Part shown: piece by piece, positions 18,293-29,327 of the stretch
How the letters are laid out: each line of letters starts with the position of its first letter
Numbering within the stretch: position 1 is the stretch's first letter
Assembly: GCA_902561795.1 (NCBI GenBank)
Contig: CACERG010000010.1
Coordinates: 1-62,897, forward strand
DNA: 62,897 nucleotides
From: an uncultured Bacteroidota bacterium
Lineage (GTDB): Bacteria > Bacteroidota > Bacteroidia > Flavobacteriales > Flavobacteriaceae
Reading direction: 5' to 3'
Notes under the pieces: generated by a model
Told to the model about the DNA's origin: nothing
Seen by the model: the letters and a program-made list of their open reading frames with translations, nothing else
The model's database searches: none
Position numbers and translations under genes: made by a program

Positions 18293-18820
18293 CTATTCAC
18301 TTTTTTTTTCAGAAGAATTGATATTTGTTGTATCGTCGGCAGGTTCAATAATTTCCTCATTAGAAACTTTGTCTTTTGATTTTATAGTTTCTATGACCTT
18401 GTTCTTGGTACCTGAGCGTCTTCTTGTTTTTTTCTTTGTTATTTTTTCTTTATTGTAGATCTCATTAAAATCTACCAATTCAATCATAGCCATCGAAGCG
18501 TTATCACCAAGTCTATTACCAAGTTTGATAACTCTTGTATATCCTCCTGGACGATCACCAACTTTAGAAGCTACTTCTCTGAAGAGCTCTGTAATTGCTT
18601 TTTTATCCCTCAATAAAGAAAATGCAATCCTCCTATTATGAGTAGAGTCCGTTTTTGATTTAGTAATTATAGGCTCAATGAAGCGCTTCAATGCTTTTGC
18701 CTTTGTCACAGTTGTGTTTATCCTTTTGTGTTCAATCAAAGAACAACCTAAATTTGCTAGCATTGATTTTCTGTGAGCTGTTTTACGCCCTAAATGGATG
18801 ACTTTCTTCCCGTGTCTCAT
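18293..18820 (-). CDS. rplQ: 50S ribosomal protein L17, with C-terminal extension
   Basis: The first ~115 residues are a standard L17 ([40 protein letters not shown]), which binds near the exit tunnel of the large subunit. A further ~55 residues rich in Lys, Thr, Ser and Asp follow and are low in complexity. Such tails are common in Bacteroidota L17. Last gene of the alpha operon, 15 bases after rpoA and followed by a terminator. Confidence 0.97.
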   Translation of the reverse strand: MRHGKKVIHLGRKTAHRKSMLANLGCSLIEHKRINTTVTKAKALKRFIEPIITKSKTDSTHNRRIAFSLLRDKKAITELFREVASKVGDRPGGYTRVIKLGNRLGDNASMAMIELVDFNEIYNKEKITKKKTRRRSGTKNKVIETIKSKDKVSNEEIIEPADDTTNINSSEKKSE

Positions 18821-18835
18821 TTATTTTTATGTAAA

Positions 18836-19828
18836 TTAATCTTTATCCAATTTATATTTTGACAGATCCATACCAAATGACAAACCTTTGAGGACAACTA
18901 ATTCTTCCAGTTCTGTAAGTGATTTTTTACCGAAGTTTCTAAATTTCATAAGATCATTCTTGTTGTATGAAACTAAATCACCTAGGGTATCTACTTCAGC
19001 TGCTTTTAAACAATTTAATGCCCGTACTGATAGATCCATATCAATTAATTTGGTTTTCAAGAGTTGTCGCATGTGCAAAGACTCTTCATCATAAGTTTCT
19101 GTCTGAGCTATTTCATCAGCTTCAAGTGTAATTCTTTCATCAGAGAAAAGCATAAAGTGATGAATTAGTGTTTTTGCAGCTTCTGTTAGTGCATCCTTAG
19201 GATGTATTGATCCATCAGAGATAATTTCAAATACTAATTTTTCGTAATCTGTTTTTTGTTCTACACGATAATTTTCGATACTGTATTTCACATTTTTTAT
19301 TGGTGTGAAAATAGAATCGATAGCTATAACACCTAATTCACTAGATGTTTTTTTATTTTCTTCTGCAGGGACATATCCTCTGCCCTTCTCTATTGTAATA
19401 GACAAATTAATTTGAACCTTTTTTTCAAGGTTACATATAACTAAATCAGGGTTTAATATTTGAAATCCAGATATAAATCTCTGAAAATCAGCAGCTTTTA
19501 TTTGATCTTGTCCTCCCAAAGAAATAGTGACTTTTTCCTCCTCAGATTCCTCAATTTGTCTTTTAAAACGGATTTGTTTTAAATTTAAAATTATTTCAGT
19601 TACATCCTCAACTACACCAGGTATAGTAGAAAACTCATGCTCGACGTTTTCTATTTTTACTGAGGTTATTGCAAATCCCTCCAAGGAGGATAATAAAACA
19701 CGTCTTAATGCATTTCCTACGGTTAACCCATATCCAGGTTCCAAAGGACGAAACTCAAATTTACCCTCGAATTCAGAGGAATCTATCATTATTACTTTAT
19801 CTGGTTTTTGAAAATTCAATATTGCCAT
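18836..19828 (-). CDS. rpoA: RNA polymerase alpha subunit
   Basis: 330 residues: an N-terminal assembly domain ([29 protein letters not shown]) that dimerises and recruits beta and beta', a flexible linker, and a C-terminal domain ([13 protein letters not shown]-type helix, [13 protein letters not shown]) that binds DNA upstream of promoters and activators. It lies 20 bases after rpsD in the alpha operon. Confidence 0.98.
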   Translation of the reverse strand: MAILNFQKPDKVIMIDSSEFEGKFEFRPLEPGYGLTVGNALRRVLLSSLEGFAITSVKIENVEHEFSTIPGVVEDVTEIILNLKQIRFKRQIEESEEEKVTISLGGQDQIKAADFQRFISGFQILNPDLVICNLEKKVQINLSITIEKGRGYVPAEENKKTSSELGVIAIDSIFTPIKNVKYSIENYRVEQKTDYEKLVFEIISDGSIHPKDALTEAAKTLIHHFMLFSDERITLEADEIAQTETYDEESLHMRQLLKTKLIDMDLSVRALNCLKAAEVDTLGDLVSYNKNDLMKFRNFGKKSLTELEELVVLKGLSFGMDLSKYKLDKD

Positions 19829-19848
19829 AGTTTAGAAGTTCTGTTTTT

Positions 19849-20454
19849 TTATTTTGAATATAGTTCGACTATTAATTGTTCTTTTATATTTTCAGGGATT
19901 TGAATTCTTTCAGGAATACTAACAAATGTCCCAATAAATTCATTTTTGTTCCAACTTAACCACTCATATAAGGATTCATTTTTTGTCTTTGTTTCTTGAA
20001 TAATATTTAGGGTTTTAGATTTTTCTCTTACCCCTATAATATCTCCCTCTTTAGCTTGGTATGATGGAATATTTACTACGGAGCCGTTTACTGTTATGTG
20101 ACGGTGAGAAACTAATTGTCTTGCCCCACTTCTAGAAGGTGACAATCCAAAGCGATAGACTAAATTATCAAGTCTAGATTCACATAGTTGAAGTAAGACT
20201 TCTCCTGTTACACCTTTACTTCTGCTTGCTTTCTCGAAAAGATTTCTAAACTGACGCTCTAAAATCCCATAAGTAAATTTAGCTTTTTGTTTTTCCATAA
20301 GCTGAATTGAGTACTCAGATTTTTTACCTCTTCGTTTAGAGACACCATGCTGCCCGGGGGGGTAGTTCCTTTTTTCAAAAGCTTTGTCACTTCCGAAGAT
20401 AGGTTCTCCAAATTTTCGAGCAATTTTAGTTTTTGGACCGGTATATCTTGCCAT
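19849..20454 (-). CDS. rpsD: 30S ribosomal protein S4
   Basis: 201 residues. The N-terminal region ([20 protein letters not shown]) lacks the four-cysteine zinc motif of C+ S4 proteins, so this is the zinc-free form. The S4 RNA-binding domain is clear ([30 protein letters not shown]). It nucleates assembly of the 30S body. It follows rpsK by 27 bases. Confidence 0.98.
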   Translation of the reverse strand: MARYTGPKTKIARKFGEPIFGSDKAFEKRNYPPGQHGVSKRRGKKSEYSIQLMEKQKAKFTYGILERQFRNLFEKASRSKGVTGEVLLQLCESRLDNLVYRFGLSPSRSGARQLVSHRHITVNGSVVNIPSYQAKEGDIIGVREKSKTLNIIQETKTKNESLYEWLSWNKNEFIGTFVSIPERIQIPENIKEQLIVELYSK

Positions 20455-20481
20455 TTATTTTGTTTTTTTAGTTATAATCAC

Positions 20482-20865
20482 TTAAACTCTTCTTCTTTTA
20501 GGAGGTCTACAACCATTATGTGGAAGTGGTGTTACATCAACAATTTCTAAAACTTCTATACCATTATTATGTAAAGTTCGTATCGCAGATTCACGACCAT
20601 TCCCAGGACCTTTCACAAATACTTTTACTTTTCTTAAGCCGGCGTCTTGGGCAGTTTTGGCACAATCTTCAGCGGCGGTTTGAGCTGCGTAGGGTGTATT
20701 TTTTTTTGATCCTCTAAAGCCCATTTTCCCGGCAGATGACCAAGCAATGACATCTCCTTTTGAGTTTGTCAATGAAATAATAATATTATTAAATGATGCG
20801 TTTATGTGGGCTTCCCCGATTGCTTCAACTAATACTTTTCTTTTTTTTCCTGTTGTTTTTGCCAT
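20482..20865 (-). CDS. rpsK: 30S ribosomal protein S11
   Basis: 127 residues with the conserved [20 protein letters not shown] start of the fold, the [14 protein letters not shown] helix, [13 protein letters not shown], and the C-terminal [19 protein letters not shown]11 sits on the platform of the small subunit near the mRNA exit. 11 bases separate it from rpsM. Confidence 0.98.
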   Translation of the reverse strand: MAKTTGKKRKVLVEAIGEAHINASFNNIIISLTNSKGDVIAWSSAGKMGFRGSKKNTPYAAQTAAEDCAKTAQDAGLRKVKVFVKGPGNGRESAIRTLHNNGIEVLEIVDVTPLPHNGCRPPKRRRV

Positions 20866-20876
20866 AATTAAAAATA

Positions 20877-21251
20877 TTATTTAGTTGCTTTTTTCTTATT
20901 TGCAACCGTCTTTCGCTTCCCCTTTCTAGTCCGAGAGTTATTTTTTGTTCTTTGTCCTCGAAGTGGCAGACCTGTTCGATGCCTTATACCACGATAACAA
21001 CCAATATCCATTAATCTTTTTATGCTTAACTGAACTTCTGAACGTAACTCTCCTTCAATCTTGTATGTTCCAACAACTTCTCTTATGCGTGAAGTTTCAT
21101 CGTCAGTCCAATCTTGAACCTTTTTTTCCTCGTCAACTTTTGCTTTTTGTAAGATTGACTGTGCACGGCTTTTACCTATACCGAAAATGTAGGTAAGAGA
21201 GATAACACCTCTTTTCTGTTTTGGAATGTCTACTCCTGATATTCTTGCCAT
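20877..21251 (-). CDS. rpsM: 30S ribosomal protein S13
   Basis: 124 residues. [20 protein letters not shown] and the helix-turn-helix-like [14 protein letters not shown] are diagnostic, as is the basic C-terminus ([20 protein letters not shown]). S13 forms the head of the 30S subunit and bridges to the 50S and P-site tRNA. Located just after rpmJ. Confidence 0.98.
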   Translation of the reverse strand: MARISGVDIPKQKRGVISLTYIFGIGKSRAQSILQKAKVDEEKKVQDWTDDETSRIREVVGTYKIEGELRSEVQLSIKRLMDIGCYRGIRHRTGLPLRGQRTKNNSRTRKGKRKTVANKKKATK

Positions 21252-21253
21252 AA

Positions 21254-21370
21254 TTAACCTTGTCTTTGTTTAAACCGTGGATTTTTTTTATTAATTACAT
21301 ATAAACGACCTTTCCTTCTAACTATTTTACAATCTGAACTTCGTTTTTTTATTGATGCTCTCGTTTTCAT
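21254..21370 (-). CDS. rpmJ: 50S ribosomal protein L36 (zinc-free form)
   Basis: A 38-residue protein read directly from the minus strand: start ATG 21368-21370, stop TAA 21254-21256. It begins [20 protein letters not shown] and ends NPRFKQRQG. Standard L36 binds zinc with three Cys and one His; only C14 remains here, so it should not bind zinc. This is the usual Bacteroidota form. The gap to rpsM is two bases, and infA ends 15 bases upstream. Confidence 0.96.
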   Translation of the reverse strand: MKTRASIKKRSSDCKIVRRKGRLYVINKKNPRFKQRQG

Positions 21371-21385
21371 ATCTTTAATTTTGTA

Positions 21386-21601
21386 TTAAAACCTAAAGGT
21401 TATTCTTGCTTTAGATAAATCGTAAGGACTCATTTCTAATTTGACTTTATCACCTGGAAGAAGTTTAATGTAATGCAACCTCATCTTTCCAGAAATGTGT
21501 GCTGTTACAACATGACCATTTTCTAGTTCAACTCTGAACATAGCATTAGATAATGCTTCAATTATTGTCCCCTCTTGTTCTATTGCAGATTGTTTTGCCA
21601 T
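21386..21601 (-). CDS. infA: Translation initiation factor IF-1
   Basis: 71 residues, an S1-like OB fold ([53 protein letters not shown]). IF-1 covers the ribosomal A site during initiation. It begins one base after secY ends, so the two are tightly coupled. Neither adk nor map intervenes between secY and infA. Confidence 0.98.
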   Translation of the reverse strand: MAKQSAIEQEGTIIEALSNAMFRVELENGHVVTAHISGKMRLHYIKLLPGDKVKLEMSPYDLSKARITFRF

Positions 21602-21602
21602 T

Positions 21603-22955
21603 CTAATTTATAGTTCTTCTAACTTTTCCTGATTTCATTAAACCGTCATAATGTCTATTTAACAAATATGAGTTTACCTGTTGAATTGTGTCAATAGCAA
21701 CTCCAACCATAATTAGTAGTGATGTCCCGCCATAAAAAAGGGCCCATCCTTGCTGAATGCCTAGAAGTTTAACTACAATTGCAGGAAAAATTGCAATAAT
21801 AGCTAAAAAAATTGAACCTGGAAAGGTTATGTGTGACATTACTCTATCTAAATATTCTGATGTCTCATTCCCAGGACGAATTCCTGGAACAAATCCGCCG
21901 CTTCGTTTTAGATCATCAGACATTTTGTTTGTAGGTACTGTTATAGCTGTATAAAAATATGTAAAAACAATTATAAGAACTGAAAAAAGAACGTTATACC
22001 ATAAACCAAATATGTCTGAAAAATTTGTTTGCATCCATTGTCCTGCATTAGAATCACCAAGTGCTCCACCAATATAGGCTGGGGCAAACATTATAGCTTG
22101 TGCGAAAATAATGGGCATAACTCCTGATGCATTTAACTTTAAAGGAATATACTGGCGAGAACCATAGACTGTTCTGTCGGTAGAAGAGCCACCAGCTTGT
22201 CTCCTAGCGTACTGAACTGGTATCCGTCTGACTGCCAGAGTAAGTAATATTGAAAGGAGAATAATGATTATCCATAGAACTAGCTCAATCAAAACTAGCA
22301 TCAAACCTCCATTATTCTCTGATACTCTGGACACAAATTCTTGTGTGAAAGATTGAGGTAAATTGGCAATTATTCCAACCATGATTAACAACGATATACC
22401 ATTCCCTATTCCCTTGTCTGTTATTTTTTCTCCCAACCACATAGCAAAAATAGTACCCGTAACTAGAATAATTACTGATGAAAATATAAATAAAGGTCCC
22501 TTCCCTAATATAAATGCACTTTCAGGTACACCAAGAGCACTTAGACCATAAAGGTATGCAGGGGCTTGTACCACACATATTGCAATAGTAAGCCATCTGG
22601 TTATCTGGTTTATTGTTTTTCTTCCACTTTCACCCTCCTTTTGTAGTTTTTGGAGGTATGGAACTGCTATTCCCATAAGCTGAACAACAATTGAGGCAGA
22701 GATGTAGGGCATAATACCCAAAGCAAATATCGATGCATTTGCAAATGCCCCACCAGTGAAAGCATTCAAAATACCTAATAAACCTCCACCATCTGTTCTT
22801 TCACTAAGCTCAGATAGTTGAATTGGATCTATCCCAGGTAGCACAACCTGAGCTCCAAGTCTATAAACCAAAAGTAAACTTAGAGTCAAAACAACCCTAT
22901 CACGTAATTCTTCTATCTTATAGATATTGTAAAGGGTTTCTAATAGTTTTCTCAT
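21603..22955 (-). CDS. secY: Preprotein translocase subunit SecY
   Basis: 450 residues with ten membrane helices. Diagnostic stretches are [15 protein letters not shown] (first helix), [15 protein letters not shown] (plug-side), the cytosolic loop [35 protein letters not shown], and [16 protein letters not shown]. It forms the protein-conducting channel with SecE and SecG, used by the many signal-peptide proteins in this window. Nine bases separate it from rplO. Confidence 0.98.
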   Translation of the reverse strand: MRKLLETLYNIYKIEELRDRVVLTLSLLLVYRLGAQVVLPGIDPIQLSELSERTDGGGLLGILNAFTGGAFANASIFALGIMPYISASIVVQLMGIAVPYLQKLQKEGESGRKTINQITRWLTIAICVVQAPAYLYGLSALGVPESAFILGKGPLFIFSSVIILVTGTIFAMWLGEKITDKGIGNGISLLIMVGIIANLPQSFTQEFVSRVSENNGGLMLVLIELVLWIIIILLSILLTLAVRRIPVQYARRQAGGSSTDRTVYGSRQYIPLKLNASGVMPIIFAQAIMFAPAYIGGALGDSNAGQWMQTNFSDIFGLWYNVLFSVLIIVFTYFYTAITVPTNKMSDDLKRSGGFVPGIRPGNETSEYLDRVMSHITFPGSIFLAIIAIFPAIVVKLLGIQQGWALFYGGTSLLIMVGVAIDTIQQVNSYLLNRHYDGLMKSGKVRRTIN

Positions 22956-22964
22956 TAAAACGAT

Positions 22965-23417
22965 TTATAAAGTTATAGCTTCACCCCCAGCTGATTCTAT
23001 TGCTGATTTTGCAGAAGTTGAAAACTTGTGAGCTGTAATTTTGATGGGTACGGTTAGCTTCCCACGACCTAATATTTTGACTAAATCGTTTTTACGAATC
23101 AAATTTAATTTTACCATTTGATCAATATTTAATTCTTTTTTAAACATTTTGTTTTCAGCTAGATTTTGAATTTTATCCAAGTTAATGGGCTGGTATTCAA
23201 CACGATTTATGTTTTTAAATCCATATTTTGGAATTCTTCTTTGAAGGGGCATCTGCCCACCTTCAAAACCAATTTTTTTTGAATAACCGGAACGAGATTT
23301 GGCTCCTTTATGCCCTCTTGATGAAGTTCCTCCTTTGCCCGAGGATTGTCCTCTTCCAAGTCGCTTTCCGGCCAATCTATTAGATCCCTTTGAAGGTGAA
23401 ATATTATCTAAACTCAT
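22965..23417 (-). CDS. rplO: 50S ribosomal protein L15
   Basis: 150 residues. The Gly-rich basic N-terminus ([20 protein letters not shown]) and [18 protein letters not shown] are typical of L15, a late-assembly 50S protein. It follows rpmD by ten bases in the spc operon. Confidence 0.98.
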   Translation of the reverse strand: MSLDNISPSKGSNRLAGKRLGRGQSSGKGGTSSRGHKGAKSRSGYSKKIGFEGGQMPLQRRIPKYGFKNINRVEYQPINLDKIQNLAENKMFKKELNIDQMVKLNLIRKNDLVKILGRGKLTVPIKITAHKFSTSAKSAIESAGGEAITL

Positions 23418-23427
23418 ACTAATATTT

Positions 23428-23607
23428 TTATAATTCTTTTACAGTGACCAAATGCCTTACCTTATTTACCATACCCAATATACTTGGTGTTGCTTCATGC
23501 ACGACGACACTACCAATACGTTTGAGACCCAAGGAATCAAGCGTTGACTTTTGTTTTTGTAAACGTTTGATCCTACTTCTTACTTGCTTAATTTTGATTT
23601 GTGCCAT
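23428..23607 (-). CDS. rpmD: 50S ribosomal protein L30
   Basis: A 59-residue protein read on the minus strand: ATG 23605-23607, stop TAA 23428-23430. It begins [20 protein letters not shown], continues [20 protein letters not shown] and ends RHLVTVKEL, the normal L30 fold and length. It sits between rpsE and rplO as expected for the spc operon. Confidence 0.96.
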   Translation of the reverse strand: MAQIKIKQVRSRIKRLQKQKSTLDSLGLKRIGSVVVHEATPSILGMVNKVRHLVTVKEL

Positions 23608-23616
23608 ATTTAATAT

Positions 23617-24141
23617 TTATCCATTAAAAACTTTATCAATAGAAATCCCTCTTTGCTTAGCTATTTGTTGTGGATTTCTTAATTTAAGTAGTGCATCAAA
23701 GGTGGCTTTAACCACATTATGAGGATTTGAGGACCCTTGGGATTTAGACAATACATTGTGAATACCAACTGCGTCAAGTACAGCTCGAACAGCACCACCT
23801 GCGATAACACCAGTTCCTTCTGAAGCTGGCTTAAGAAAAACCCGAGCTCCACCATACTTACCTTTTTGTTCATGAGGAAGAGTCCCATTAAGAATAGGGA
23901 TGCGGATTAGGTTTTTCTTAGCATCTTCAACTGCTTTAGCAATTGCTTCAGAAACTTCTTTAGACTTACCTAAGCCTTGGCCAATTACACCATTTTCATC
24001 CCCAACTACGACAATAGCTGAGAATCCAAAAGCTCTACCTCCTTTTGTCACTTTCGTTACACGTTGGACTCCGACTAAACGGTCTTTTAAATCCAGTCCA
24101 GCTGGCTTAACTAGTTCTATGTTTTTATAGTCTTGATACAT
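23617..24141 (-). CDS. rpsE: 30S ribosomal protein S5
   Basis: 174 residues with the N-terminal double-stranded RNA-binding domain ([20 protein letters not shown]) and a C-terminal domain ([20 protein letters not shown]). It takes part in decoding accuracy. It follows rplR by seven bases. Confidence 0.98.
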   Translation of the reverse strand: MYQDYKNIELVKPAGLDLKDRLVGVQRVTKVTKGGRAFGFSAIVVVGDENGVIGQGLGKSKEVSEAIAKAVEDAKKNLIRIPILNGTLPHEQKGKYGGARVFLKPASEGTGVIAGGAVRAVLDAVGIHNVLSKSQGSSNPHNVVKATFDALLKLRNPQQIAKQRGISIDKVFNG

Positions 24142-24148
24142 AAGAAAA

Positions 24149-24508
24149 TTAAAATTTTATTCCTCCATCACGGGCTCCATCAGCCAGTGCCTTAACTCTA
24201 CCATGGTACAAATATCCATTTCGATCAAACTTTACCTTAGAAATACCATTTTTTAAAGCTAAAACAGCTATTTGTTTACCAACGAAAGATGCTGTTTCAG
24301 TTTTACTAGATGATTTTTCTTTAGATATTTCTTTATCTCGTGAAGAAGCAGATACAATTGTTTTACCCAAATTATCGTTTATTAGTTGAGCATATATTTC
24401 TTTATTGCTTCTGTATACAGAAAGTCTCGGTATGGATGCTGTTCCAATTATAACTTTACGAATTCGTTTTCGAATTCTATTTCTGCGCTCTAATTTTGTT
24501 AAACTCAT
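24149..24508 (-). CDS. rplR: 50S ribosomal protein L18
   Basis: 119 residues: basic N-terminus ([20 protein letters not shown]), then [19 protein letters not shown] and the C-terminal [20 protein letters not shown]. It anchors 5S rRNA to the large subunit together with L5. Eleven bases separate it from rplF. Confidence 0.98.
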   Translation of the reverse strand: MSLTKLERRNRIRKRIRKVIIGTASIPRLSVYRSNKEIYAQLINDNLGKTIVSASSRDKEISKEKSSSKTETASFVGKQIAVLALKNGISKVKFDRNGYLYHGRVKALADGARDGGIKF

Positions 24509-24519
24509 AATAAAATAAA

Positions 24520-25062
24520 TTATGCTGACTTACCAGCTTTTCTTCTTATCTGTTCTCCAACATATTTAATTCCCTTTCCTTTGTATGGCTCTGGCTTTCT
24601 GAAAGAACGTATTTTTGAAGCTACATAGCCAACCAATTGTTTATCGTGGGAGGTTAACTTGACGATTGGGTTTTTACCCTTTTCAGATATTGTCTCAATT
24701 TTGACCTCAGGTGCTATTTCAAAAAGTATGTTATGTGAGAACCCAAGTGCAAGGTCAAGTTTTTGACCTTGATTGCTTGCTCTGTAACCAACACCTACAA
24801 GCTCTAGTTCCTTGGTAAAACCTAAACTAACTCCTTGTACCATGTTGTATATTAATGATCTGTATAGTCCGTGTTTCGATTTTACATTTTTGCTTTCAGA
24901 AGATCTTAAAACTGTAATTACATTATCTTGAATTTTTATTTTCACGTCACTATATTTTTGCGAAAGTTCACCGAGCTTTCCCTTCACATTTATGTGTGAT
25001 GGTTGAATATCTATTTCTACTCCTTCTGGCACCTTGATTGGGCTATTCCCTATTCTTGACAT
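24520..25062 (-). CDS. rplF: 50S ribosomal protein L6
   Basis: 180 residues, two repeated L6 domains, ending in the family signature [21 protein letters not shown]6 sits near the factor-binding site of the 50S subunit. It follows rpsH by 12 bases. Confidence 0.98.
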   Translation of the reverse strand: MSRIGNSPIKVPEGVEIDIQPSHINVKGKLGELSQKYSDVKIKIQDNVITVLRSSESKNVKSKHGLYRSLIYNMVQGVSLGFTKELELVGVGYRASNQGQKLDLALGFSHNILFEIAPEVKIETISEKGKNPIVKLTSHDKQLVGYVASKIRSFRKPEPYKGKGIKYVGEQIRRKAGKSA

Positions 25063-25074
25063 AAACGAACTTTT

Positions 25075-25476
25075 TTAATAAACATAACAAATTAATTCAC
25101 CTCCTACATTTTCCTTAGTAGCTTGCTTTCCTGTCATTACTCCTTTTGAAGTTGAAACAATAGAGATCCCTAATCCATTTAATGTTCTGGGTATTGTGTC
25201 AGATGAGGAATACTTTCGTAAACCGGGAGTACTTATTCTTTGTAATTTTTTTATGACAGGCTCCTTAGTAAGCTTGTCATACTTGAGAGCAATTTTTATA
25301 ACTCCTTGCTTGTTGGTAGTTTCTTCAAATTTATAACTTAAGATATAACCTTGATCAAAAAGAATTTTTGTGATATCTTTTTTCATTTTAGATGAAGGAA
25401 TTTCAACTATACGATGAGAAGCAAGATTTGCGTTTCTTATACGGGTTAAATAATCTGCTATTGGGTCTGTGAACAT
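25075..25476 (-). CDS. rpsH: 30S ribosomal protein S8
   Basis: 133 residues with the N-terminal [17 protein letters not shown] and the C-terminal signature [15 protein letters not shown]. It binds the central domain of 16S rRNA; in Escherichia coli it also represses spc translation, but no such site is evident here. Confidence 0.98.
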   Translation of the reverse strand: MFTDPIADYLTRIRNANLASHRIVEIPSSKMKKDITKILFDQGYILSYKFEETTNKQGVIKIALKYDKLTKEPVIKKLQRISTPGLRKYSSSDTIPRTLNGLGISIVSTSKGVMTGKQATKENVGGELICYVY

Positions 25477-25495
25477 AGGTATAATTTTTTTATAA

Positions 25496-25765
25496 TTACC
25501 AACTGGCTTTTGTGACTCCAGGTATTAAACCTTTATTTGCCATTTCTCTAAATGTTACTCTTGAAATACCGAACTGACGCATGTAGCCCTTCGGCCTTCC
25601 AGTTATTTTGCAACGATTGTGCATCCTAACAGGAGAGGCATCTTTAGGAAGTTTTTGCAAACCCAAAAAATTACCTGCTTCTTTGAGTTTCTTCCTTTTT
25701 TCTGAATACTTTGCGACTGTTTTTGCACGCTTTCTTTCTCGTGCTTTCATTGATTCTTTAGCCAT
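25496..25765 (-). CDS. rpsN: 30S ribosomal protein S14 (zinc-free long form)
   Basis: 89 residues, the long C- type. It ends [20 protein letters not shown] then [19 protein letters not shown]. The CxxC-CxxC zinc pair of short S14 is missing (only one Cys). It is in the spc operon after rplE, from which it is separated by one base. Confidence 0.98.
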   Translation of the reverse strand: MAKESMKARERKRAKTVAKYSEKRKKLKEAGNFLGLQKLPKDASPVRMHNRCKITGRPKGYMRQFGISRVTFREMANKGLIPGVTKASW

Positions 25766-25766
25766 T

Positions 25767-26318
25767 TTAATTTTTTTTAAAAGGAATTCCCAATTCCGTT
25801 AATAACGATTTTGCTTCCTGATCTGTTTTTGCTGAGGTTACAAAGGTTATATCCATACCGTTTATTTTATTTACCTTATCGATGTCAATTTCAGGAAATA
25901 TTATTTGCTCAGTTACACCTAAAGTGTAATTGCCACGTCCATCAAAACCAGTTGTTTTTACACCTTGAAAGTCACGTACGCGTGGCAGAGCAGATGTTAC
26001 TAAGCGATCCATAAATTCAAACATGCGTTCTCCACGAAGTGTAACTTTTACTCCAATAGGCATACCTTTTCTAAGTTTAAACGATGCAACATCTTTTTTT
26101 GAAACTGTTGCTATTGCTTTTTGACCAGTAATAATTGATAATTCTTCAATTGCATGATCAATAAGTTTTTTATCTGCTACAGCTGAACCTACTCCCCTGC
26201 TAAGAACAATCTTAAGAAGTTTTGGAACTTGCATAACACTTTTGTAACTAAAAGATTCTTTAAGGCTTGCAATAATTCTACTGTTGTAATCGTATTTTAG
26301 TCTTGGGGTATATGACAT
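25767..26318 (-). CDS. rplE: 50S ribosomal protein L5
   Basis: 183 residues. The signature [20 protein letters not shown] and the central [18 protein letters not shown] are typical. L5 binds 5S rRNA and touches S13 at the subunit bridge. It is three bases from rplX. Confidence 0.98.
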   Translation of the reverse strand: MSYTPRLKYDYNSRIIASLKESFSYKSVMQVPKLLKIVLSRGVGSAVADKKLIDHAIEELSIITGQKAIATVSKKDVASFKLRKGMPIGVKVTLRGERMFEFMDRLVTSALPRVRDFQGVKTTGFDGRGNYTLGVTEQIIFPEIDIDKVNKINGMDITFVTSAKTDQEAKSLLTELGIPFKKN

Positions 26319-26321
26319 GAT

Positions 26322-26630
26322 TTAAATAACTTCGTTTGTTTTTTTTGAATAACGTACTTTAACTCCTTCATCGTACCTGAAACCCACTCGTGTTGTTTTT
26401 CCGTCTGGGGTGACCAAAGATAAGTTGGATATATGTATTGGAGCTTCTTTTTCAGATATACCTCCTTGAGGGTTCTGAGCACTTGGTTTATTGTGCTTTT
26501 TAACTATATTAACACCTTCCACTATAGCCTTATTAGTTCCTTTTTTGATACTTATAATCTCACCTTCAGAACCCTTATTGGATCCAGAAATTACTCTTAC
26601 CTTATCTCCCTTTTTAATTTTAATTCTCAT
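26322..26630 (-). CDS. rplX: 50S ribosomal protein L24
   Basis: 102 residues with the KOW motif near the N-terminus (KKGDKVRVISGSNKGSEGEI). L24 starts 50S assembly by binding the 5' end of 23S rRNA. Eleven bases separate it from rplN. Confidence 0.97.
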   Translation of the reverse strand: MRIKIKKGDKVRVISGSNKGSEGEIISIKKGTNKAIVEGVNIVKKHNKPSAQNPQGGISEKEAPIHISNLSLVTPDGKTTRVGFRYDEGVKVRYSKKTNEVI

Positions 26631-26641
26631 TTTCTTTTAAT

Positions 26642-27010
26642 TTATAATACTTCAGGAGCCAATGAAACTATCTTCATAAATTGCTTTTCCCTAAGCTCTC
26701 GTGCTACTGGTCCAAAAACTCTTGTTCCTCTCATTTCACCAGTTGGATTTAGAAGAACACAGGCATTTTCATCGAATCTTATGTAAGACCCGTCAGCACG
26801 CCTAACCTCTTTCTTAGTTCTTACAACTACGGCAATGGATACTTGGCCCTTTTTTATTGTTCCAGATGGAGAAGCTTCTTTTACAGATACTACAATTTTG
26901 TCCCCTATGTATGCATATCTCCTTTTCGTACCTCCTAATACACGAATTGTTAATACCTCTTTTGCACCTGTATTATCTGCTACTTTAAGTCTAGATTCTT
27001 GTTGTACCAT
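26642..27010 (-). CDS. rplN: 50S ribosomal protein L14
   Basis: 122 residues; [20 protein letters not shown] and [20 protein letters not shown] are diagnostic. It makes an intersubunit bridge to 16S rRNA. Its start directly abuts the end of rpsQ. Confidence 0.98.
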   Translation of the reverse strand: MVQQESRLKVADNTGAKEVLTIRVLGGTKRRYAYIGDKIVVSVKEASPSGTIKKGQVSIAVVVRTKKEVRRADGSYIRFDENACVLLNPTGEMRGTRVFGPVARELREKQFMKIVSLAPEVL

Positions 27011-27268
27011 TTATTTTGCTCTTTCAATTATTTCTACCATTCGCCAACACTTTGACTTACTTAATGGTCTTGTTTCCATAATTTTAACTGTATCTCCAAT
27101 GTTACAATCGTTTTTATCATCATGGACTACATATTTTTTTGTTTTTAATACAAATTTTCCATACATAGGATGTTTAACTTTTTTTACCTCTGAGACTACG
27201 ATAGACTTTTCCATTTTGTTGCTAACAACAACTCCTACTCTTTCTTTTCTCAAATTTCTTGTTTCCAT
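27011..27268 (-). CDS. rpsQ: 30S ribosomal protein S17
   Basis: 85 residues, an OB-fold protein with the signature [17 protein letters not shown] and the C-terminal [19 protein letters not shown]. It binds the 5' domain of 16S rRNA. It is nine bases after rpmC. Confidence 0.98.
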   Translation of the reverse strand: METRNLRKERVGVVVSNKMEKSIVVSEVKKVKHPMYGKFVLKTKKYVVHDDKNDCNIGDTVKIMETRPLSKSKCWRMVEIIERAK

Positions 27269-27277
27269 GATTACCTA

Positions 27278-27466
27278 TTATTCTTTTTTATTCAAAATAG
27301 CTGTTTTAATTTTAGCTATTATACGTCGAGTTATTTTGATTTGTATGGGATTTTCAATTGGCGAGATAGCGTGCGACATTTTCAATTCTAGTAACTTTTT
27401 CTGATACTCAACTAATTTATCCCTAAGATCTTGATTTGATAGTTTTATTATTTCAGTTTTTTTCAT
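27278..27466 (-). CDS. rpmC: 50S ribosomal protein L29
   Basis: 62 residues forming two helices, with the family motif ELKMSHAISPIENPIQIK and the RRIIAKIKT end. It lies near the tunnel exit beside L23. Position between rplP and rpsQ is canonical for the S10 operon. Confidence 0.96.
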   Translation of the reverse strand: MKKTEIIKLSNQDLRDKLVEYQKKLLELKMSHAISPIENPIQIKITRRIIAKIKTAILNKKE

Positions 27467-27474
27467 TTCTATTT

Positions 27475-27894
27475 TTAATTTTCAAAATCTCGAGCAACTA
27501 TAAATTTCGTTTTGACAGGAAGTTTTTGTGCTGCAAGTCTCAAAGCTTCCTTTGCAATGCTATATGGAACACCAGCAACTTCAAAAATGACTCGTCCAGC
27601 TTTAGTAACCGCAACAAAATACTCTGGAGCTCCTTTCCCTTTTCCCATACGAACCTCAAGAGGTTTTTTAGTTATAGGTTTGTCTGGAAAAATTTTTATC
27701 CAAAGCTGTCCTTCTCTTTTCATGTATCTAGTTGCTGCAATTCGAGCAGCCTCAATTTGTCTGGAGGTAATAAATACTGAGTCAAGAGCTTTGATTCCAA
27801 ACATTCCATTAGAGAGCTGATTTCCTCGAGACGAAAGTCCTTTCATCTTACCTTTCTGAGCTTTTCGATATTTTGTCTTTTTTGGTTGTAGCAT
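27475..27894 (-). CDS. rplP: 50S ribosomal protein L16
   Basis: 139 residues with [39 protein letters not shown] and [13 protein letters not shown], all signature stretches. L16 helps position A-site tRNA at the peptidyl-transferase centre. Confidence 0.98.
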   Translation of the reverse strand: MLQPKKTKYRKAQKGKMKGLSSRGNQLSNGMFGIKALDSVFITSRQIEAARIAATRYMKREGQLWIKIFPDKPITKKPLEVRMGKGKGAPEYFVAVTKAGRVIFEVAGVPYSIAKEALRLAAQKLPVKTKFIVARDFEN

Positions 27895-27908
27895 GTATAA
27901 TTATAATA

Positions 27909-28628
27909 TTATTTCCGACGTCTTTGGCGATCAATTCCAGCTGTAGAATTTGCACCTGTCTGAGTTTTTTTAGCAATACCGATAAGAGGAGAAAGTTCTC
28001 TTTTCCCATATACCTCACCTTTCATAATCCAAACTTTAATACCCAACCTCCCATATGTTGTATGGGCCTCAACAATTGCGTAGTCAATGTCAGCTCGAAA
28101 TGTAGATAAGGGTATTCTACCTTCTTTGTAGGACTCAGATCTTGCCATTTCAGCACCATTCAGTCTGCCAGAAATTTGTACTTTGATTCCTTCGGCATTC
28201 ATTCTTATAGCAGCTGCAATAGCCATTTTAATAGCACGTCTGTATGATATTCTACTTTCGATTTGTCTAGCAATGCTTGAACCCACTAACTGGGCGTCAA
28301 GTTCAGGTCTTTTAATCTCAAAAATATTGATTTGTACTTCCTTTAAAGTTATTTTTCTTAATTCTTCTTTTAATTTATCTACTTCTTGGCCTGCTTTTCC
28401 AATTATAATTCCAGGTCGAGCTGTAGTTATGGTAACCGTAATTATCTTTAGCGTCCTTTCAATTATAACATTCGAGACACTCGCTTTGTGAAGGCGGGCA
28501 TGAATATACTTTCTTATTTTTTCATCCTCCGCAATTTTATCTCCGTAGTTTCTTCCACCATACCAGTTTGAGTCCCATCCCCTTATGATCCCCAAACGAT
28601 TACCAATTGGATTTGTCTTTTGTCCCAT
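27909..28628 (-). CDS. rpsC: 30S ribosomal protein S3
   Basis: 239 residues. It starts [20 protein letters not shown], has the KH domain [20 protein letters not shown] and the C-terminal [14 protein letters not shown] signature. S3 lies at the mRNA entry of the 30S subunit. It is one base from rplV. Confidence 0.98.
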   Translation of the reverse strand: MGQKTNPIGNRLGIIRGWDSNWYGGRNYGDKIAEDEKIRKYIHARLHKASVSNVIIERTLKIITVTITTARPGIIIGKAGQEVDKLKEELRKITLKEVQINIFEIKRPELDAQLVGSSIARQIESRISYRRAIKMAIAAAIRMNAEGIKVQISGRLNGAEMARSESYKEGRIPLSTFRADIDYAIVEAHTTYGRLGIKVWIMKGEVYGKRELSPLIGIAKKTQTGANSTAGIDRQRRRK

Positions 28629-28629
28629 T

Positions 28630-29034
28630 TTATGCTTTAATTAAGTTTGATTGTAGTATAACAGTGACATGATTAGATCTTTTACGAATTCTGTGAGCTC
28701 TTCCTTGAGGAGCTGGTCTAAGCCTCTTTAACATTTTTCCTCCATCAACTTTAATTTCAGAAATGAAAAGTTTAGCTTTTTCAATGTCCTCTTTTTCATT
28801 TTTTAGTTGCCAATTTGAAATTGCTGATAGTAAAAGTTTTTCTAATTTTTTTGATGATTGCTTAGGACTAAATTTCAATATCGAGAGTGCACTATCTATT
28901 GATTTACCTCTGATTTGATCAGCAACTAATCTCATCTTTCTTGGTGAAGTAGGACAATTTCTAAGCATAGCAAGCGAGAGAGATTTCTTTGATTCCTTGA
29001 TAGCTAAAGCAGACTGTCTTTTTCTGTTTCCCAT
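28630..29034 (-). CDS. rplV: 50S ribosomal protein L22
   Basis: 134 residues; [20 protein letters not shown] opens the fold and [20 protein letters not shown] is the C-terminal signature forming the tunnel loop. It follows rpsS by eight bases. Confidence 0.98.
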   Translation of the reverse strand: MGNRKRQSALAIKESKKSLSLAMLRNCPTSPRKMRLVADQIRGKSIDSALSILKFSPKQSSKKLEKLLLSAISNWQLKNEKEDIEKAKLFISEIKVDGGKMLKRLRPAPQGRAHRIRKRSNHVTVILQSNLIKA

Positions 29035-29042
29035 GTCAAAAT

Positions 29043-29321
29043 TTATTTATTTCCCTTATTTTTTGCTCCCGCATGTCCTCTAAAATTTCTAGTTATAGAA
29101 AATTCCCCAAGCTTGTGCCCAACCATGTTTTCAGTAATGTAAACAGGAATGAAAGTCTTACCATTATGTACGCCTATAGTTTGACCTACAAAATCTGGGG
29201 TTATTAATGAAGCGCGTGACCATGTCTTGATTACGGTTTTTTTACCATCCTCAACGTTTTTCATCAGTTTTTTTTCAAGACTATGATGAACAAATGGACC
29301 TTTTTTTAATGAACGTGCCAT
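29043..29321 (-). CDS. rpsS: 30S ribosomal protein S19
   Basis: 92 residues: [18 protein letters not shown] and the C-terminal [19 protein letters not shown] are diagnostic. With S13 it forms the top of the 30S head. Six bases separate it from rplB. Confidence 0.98.
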   Translation of the reverse strand: MARSLKKGPFVHHSLEKKLMKNVEDGKKTVIKTWSRASLITPDFVGQTIGVHNGKTFIPVYITENMVGHKLGEFSITRNFRGHAGAKNKGNK

Positions 29322-29327
29322 ATCAAT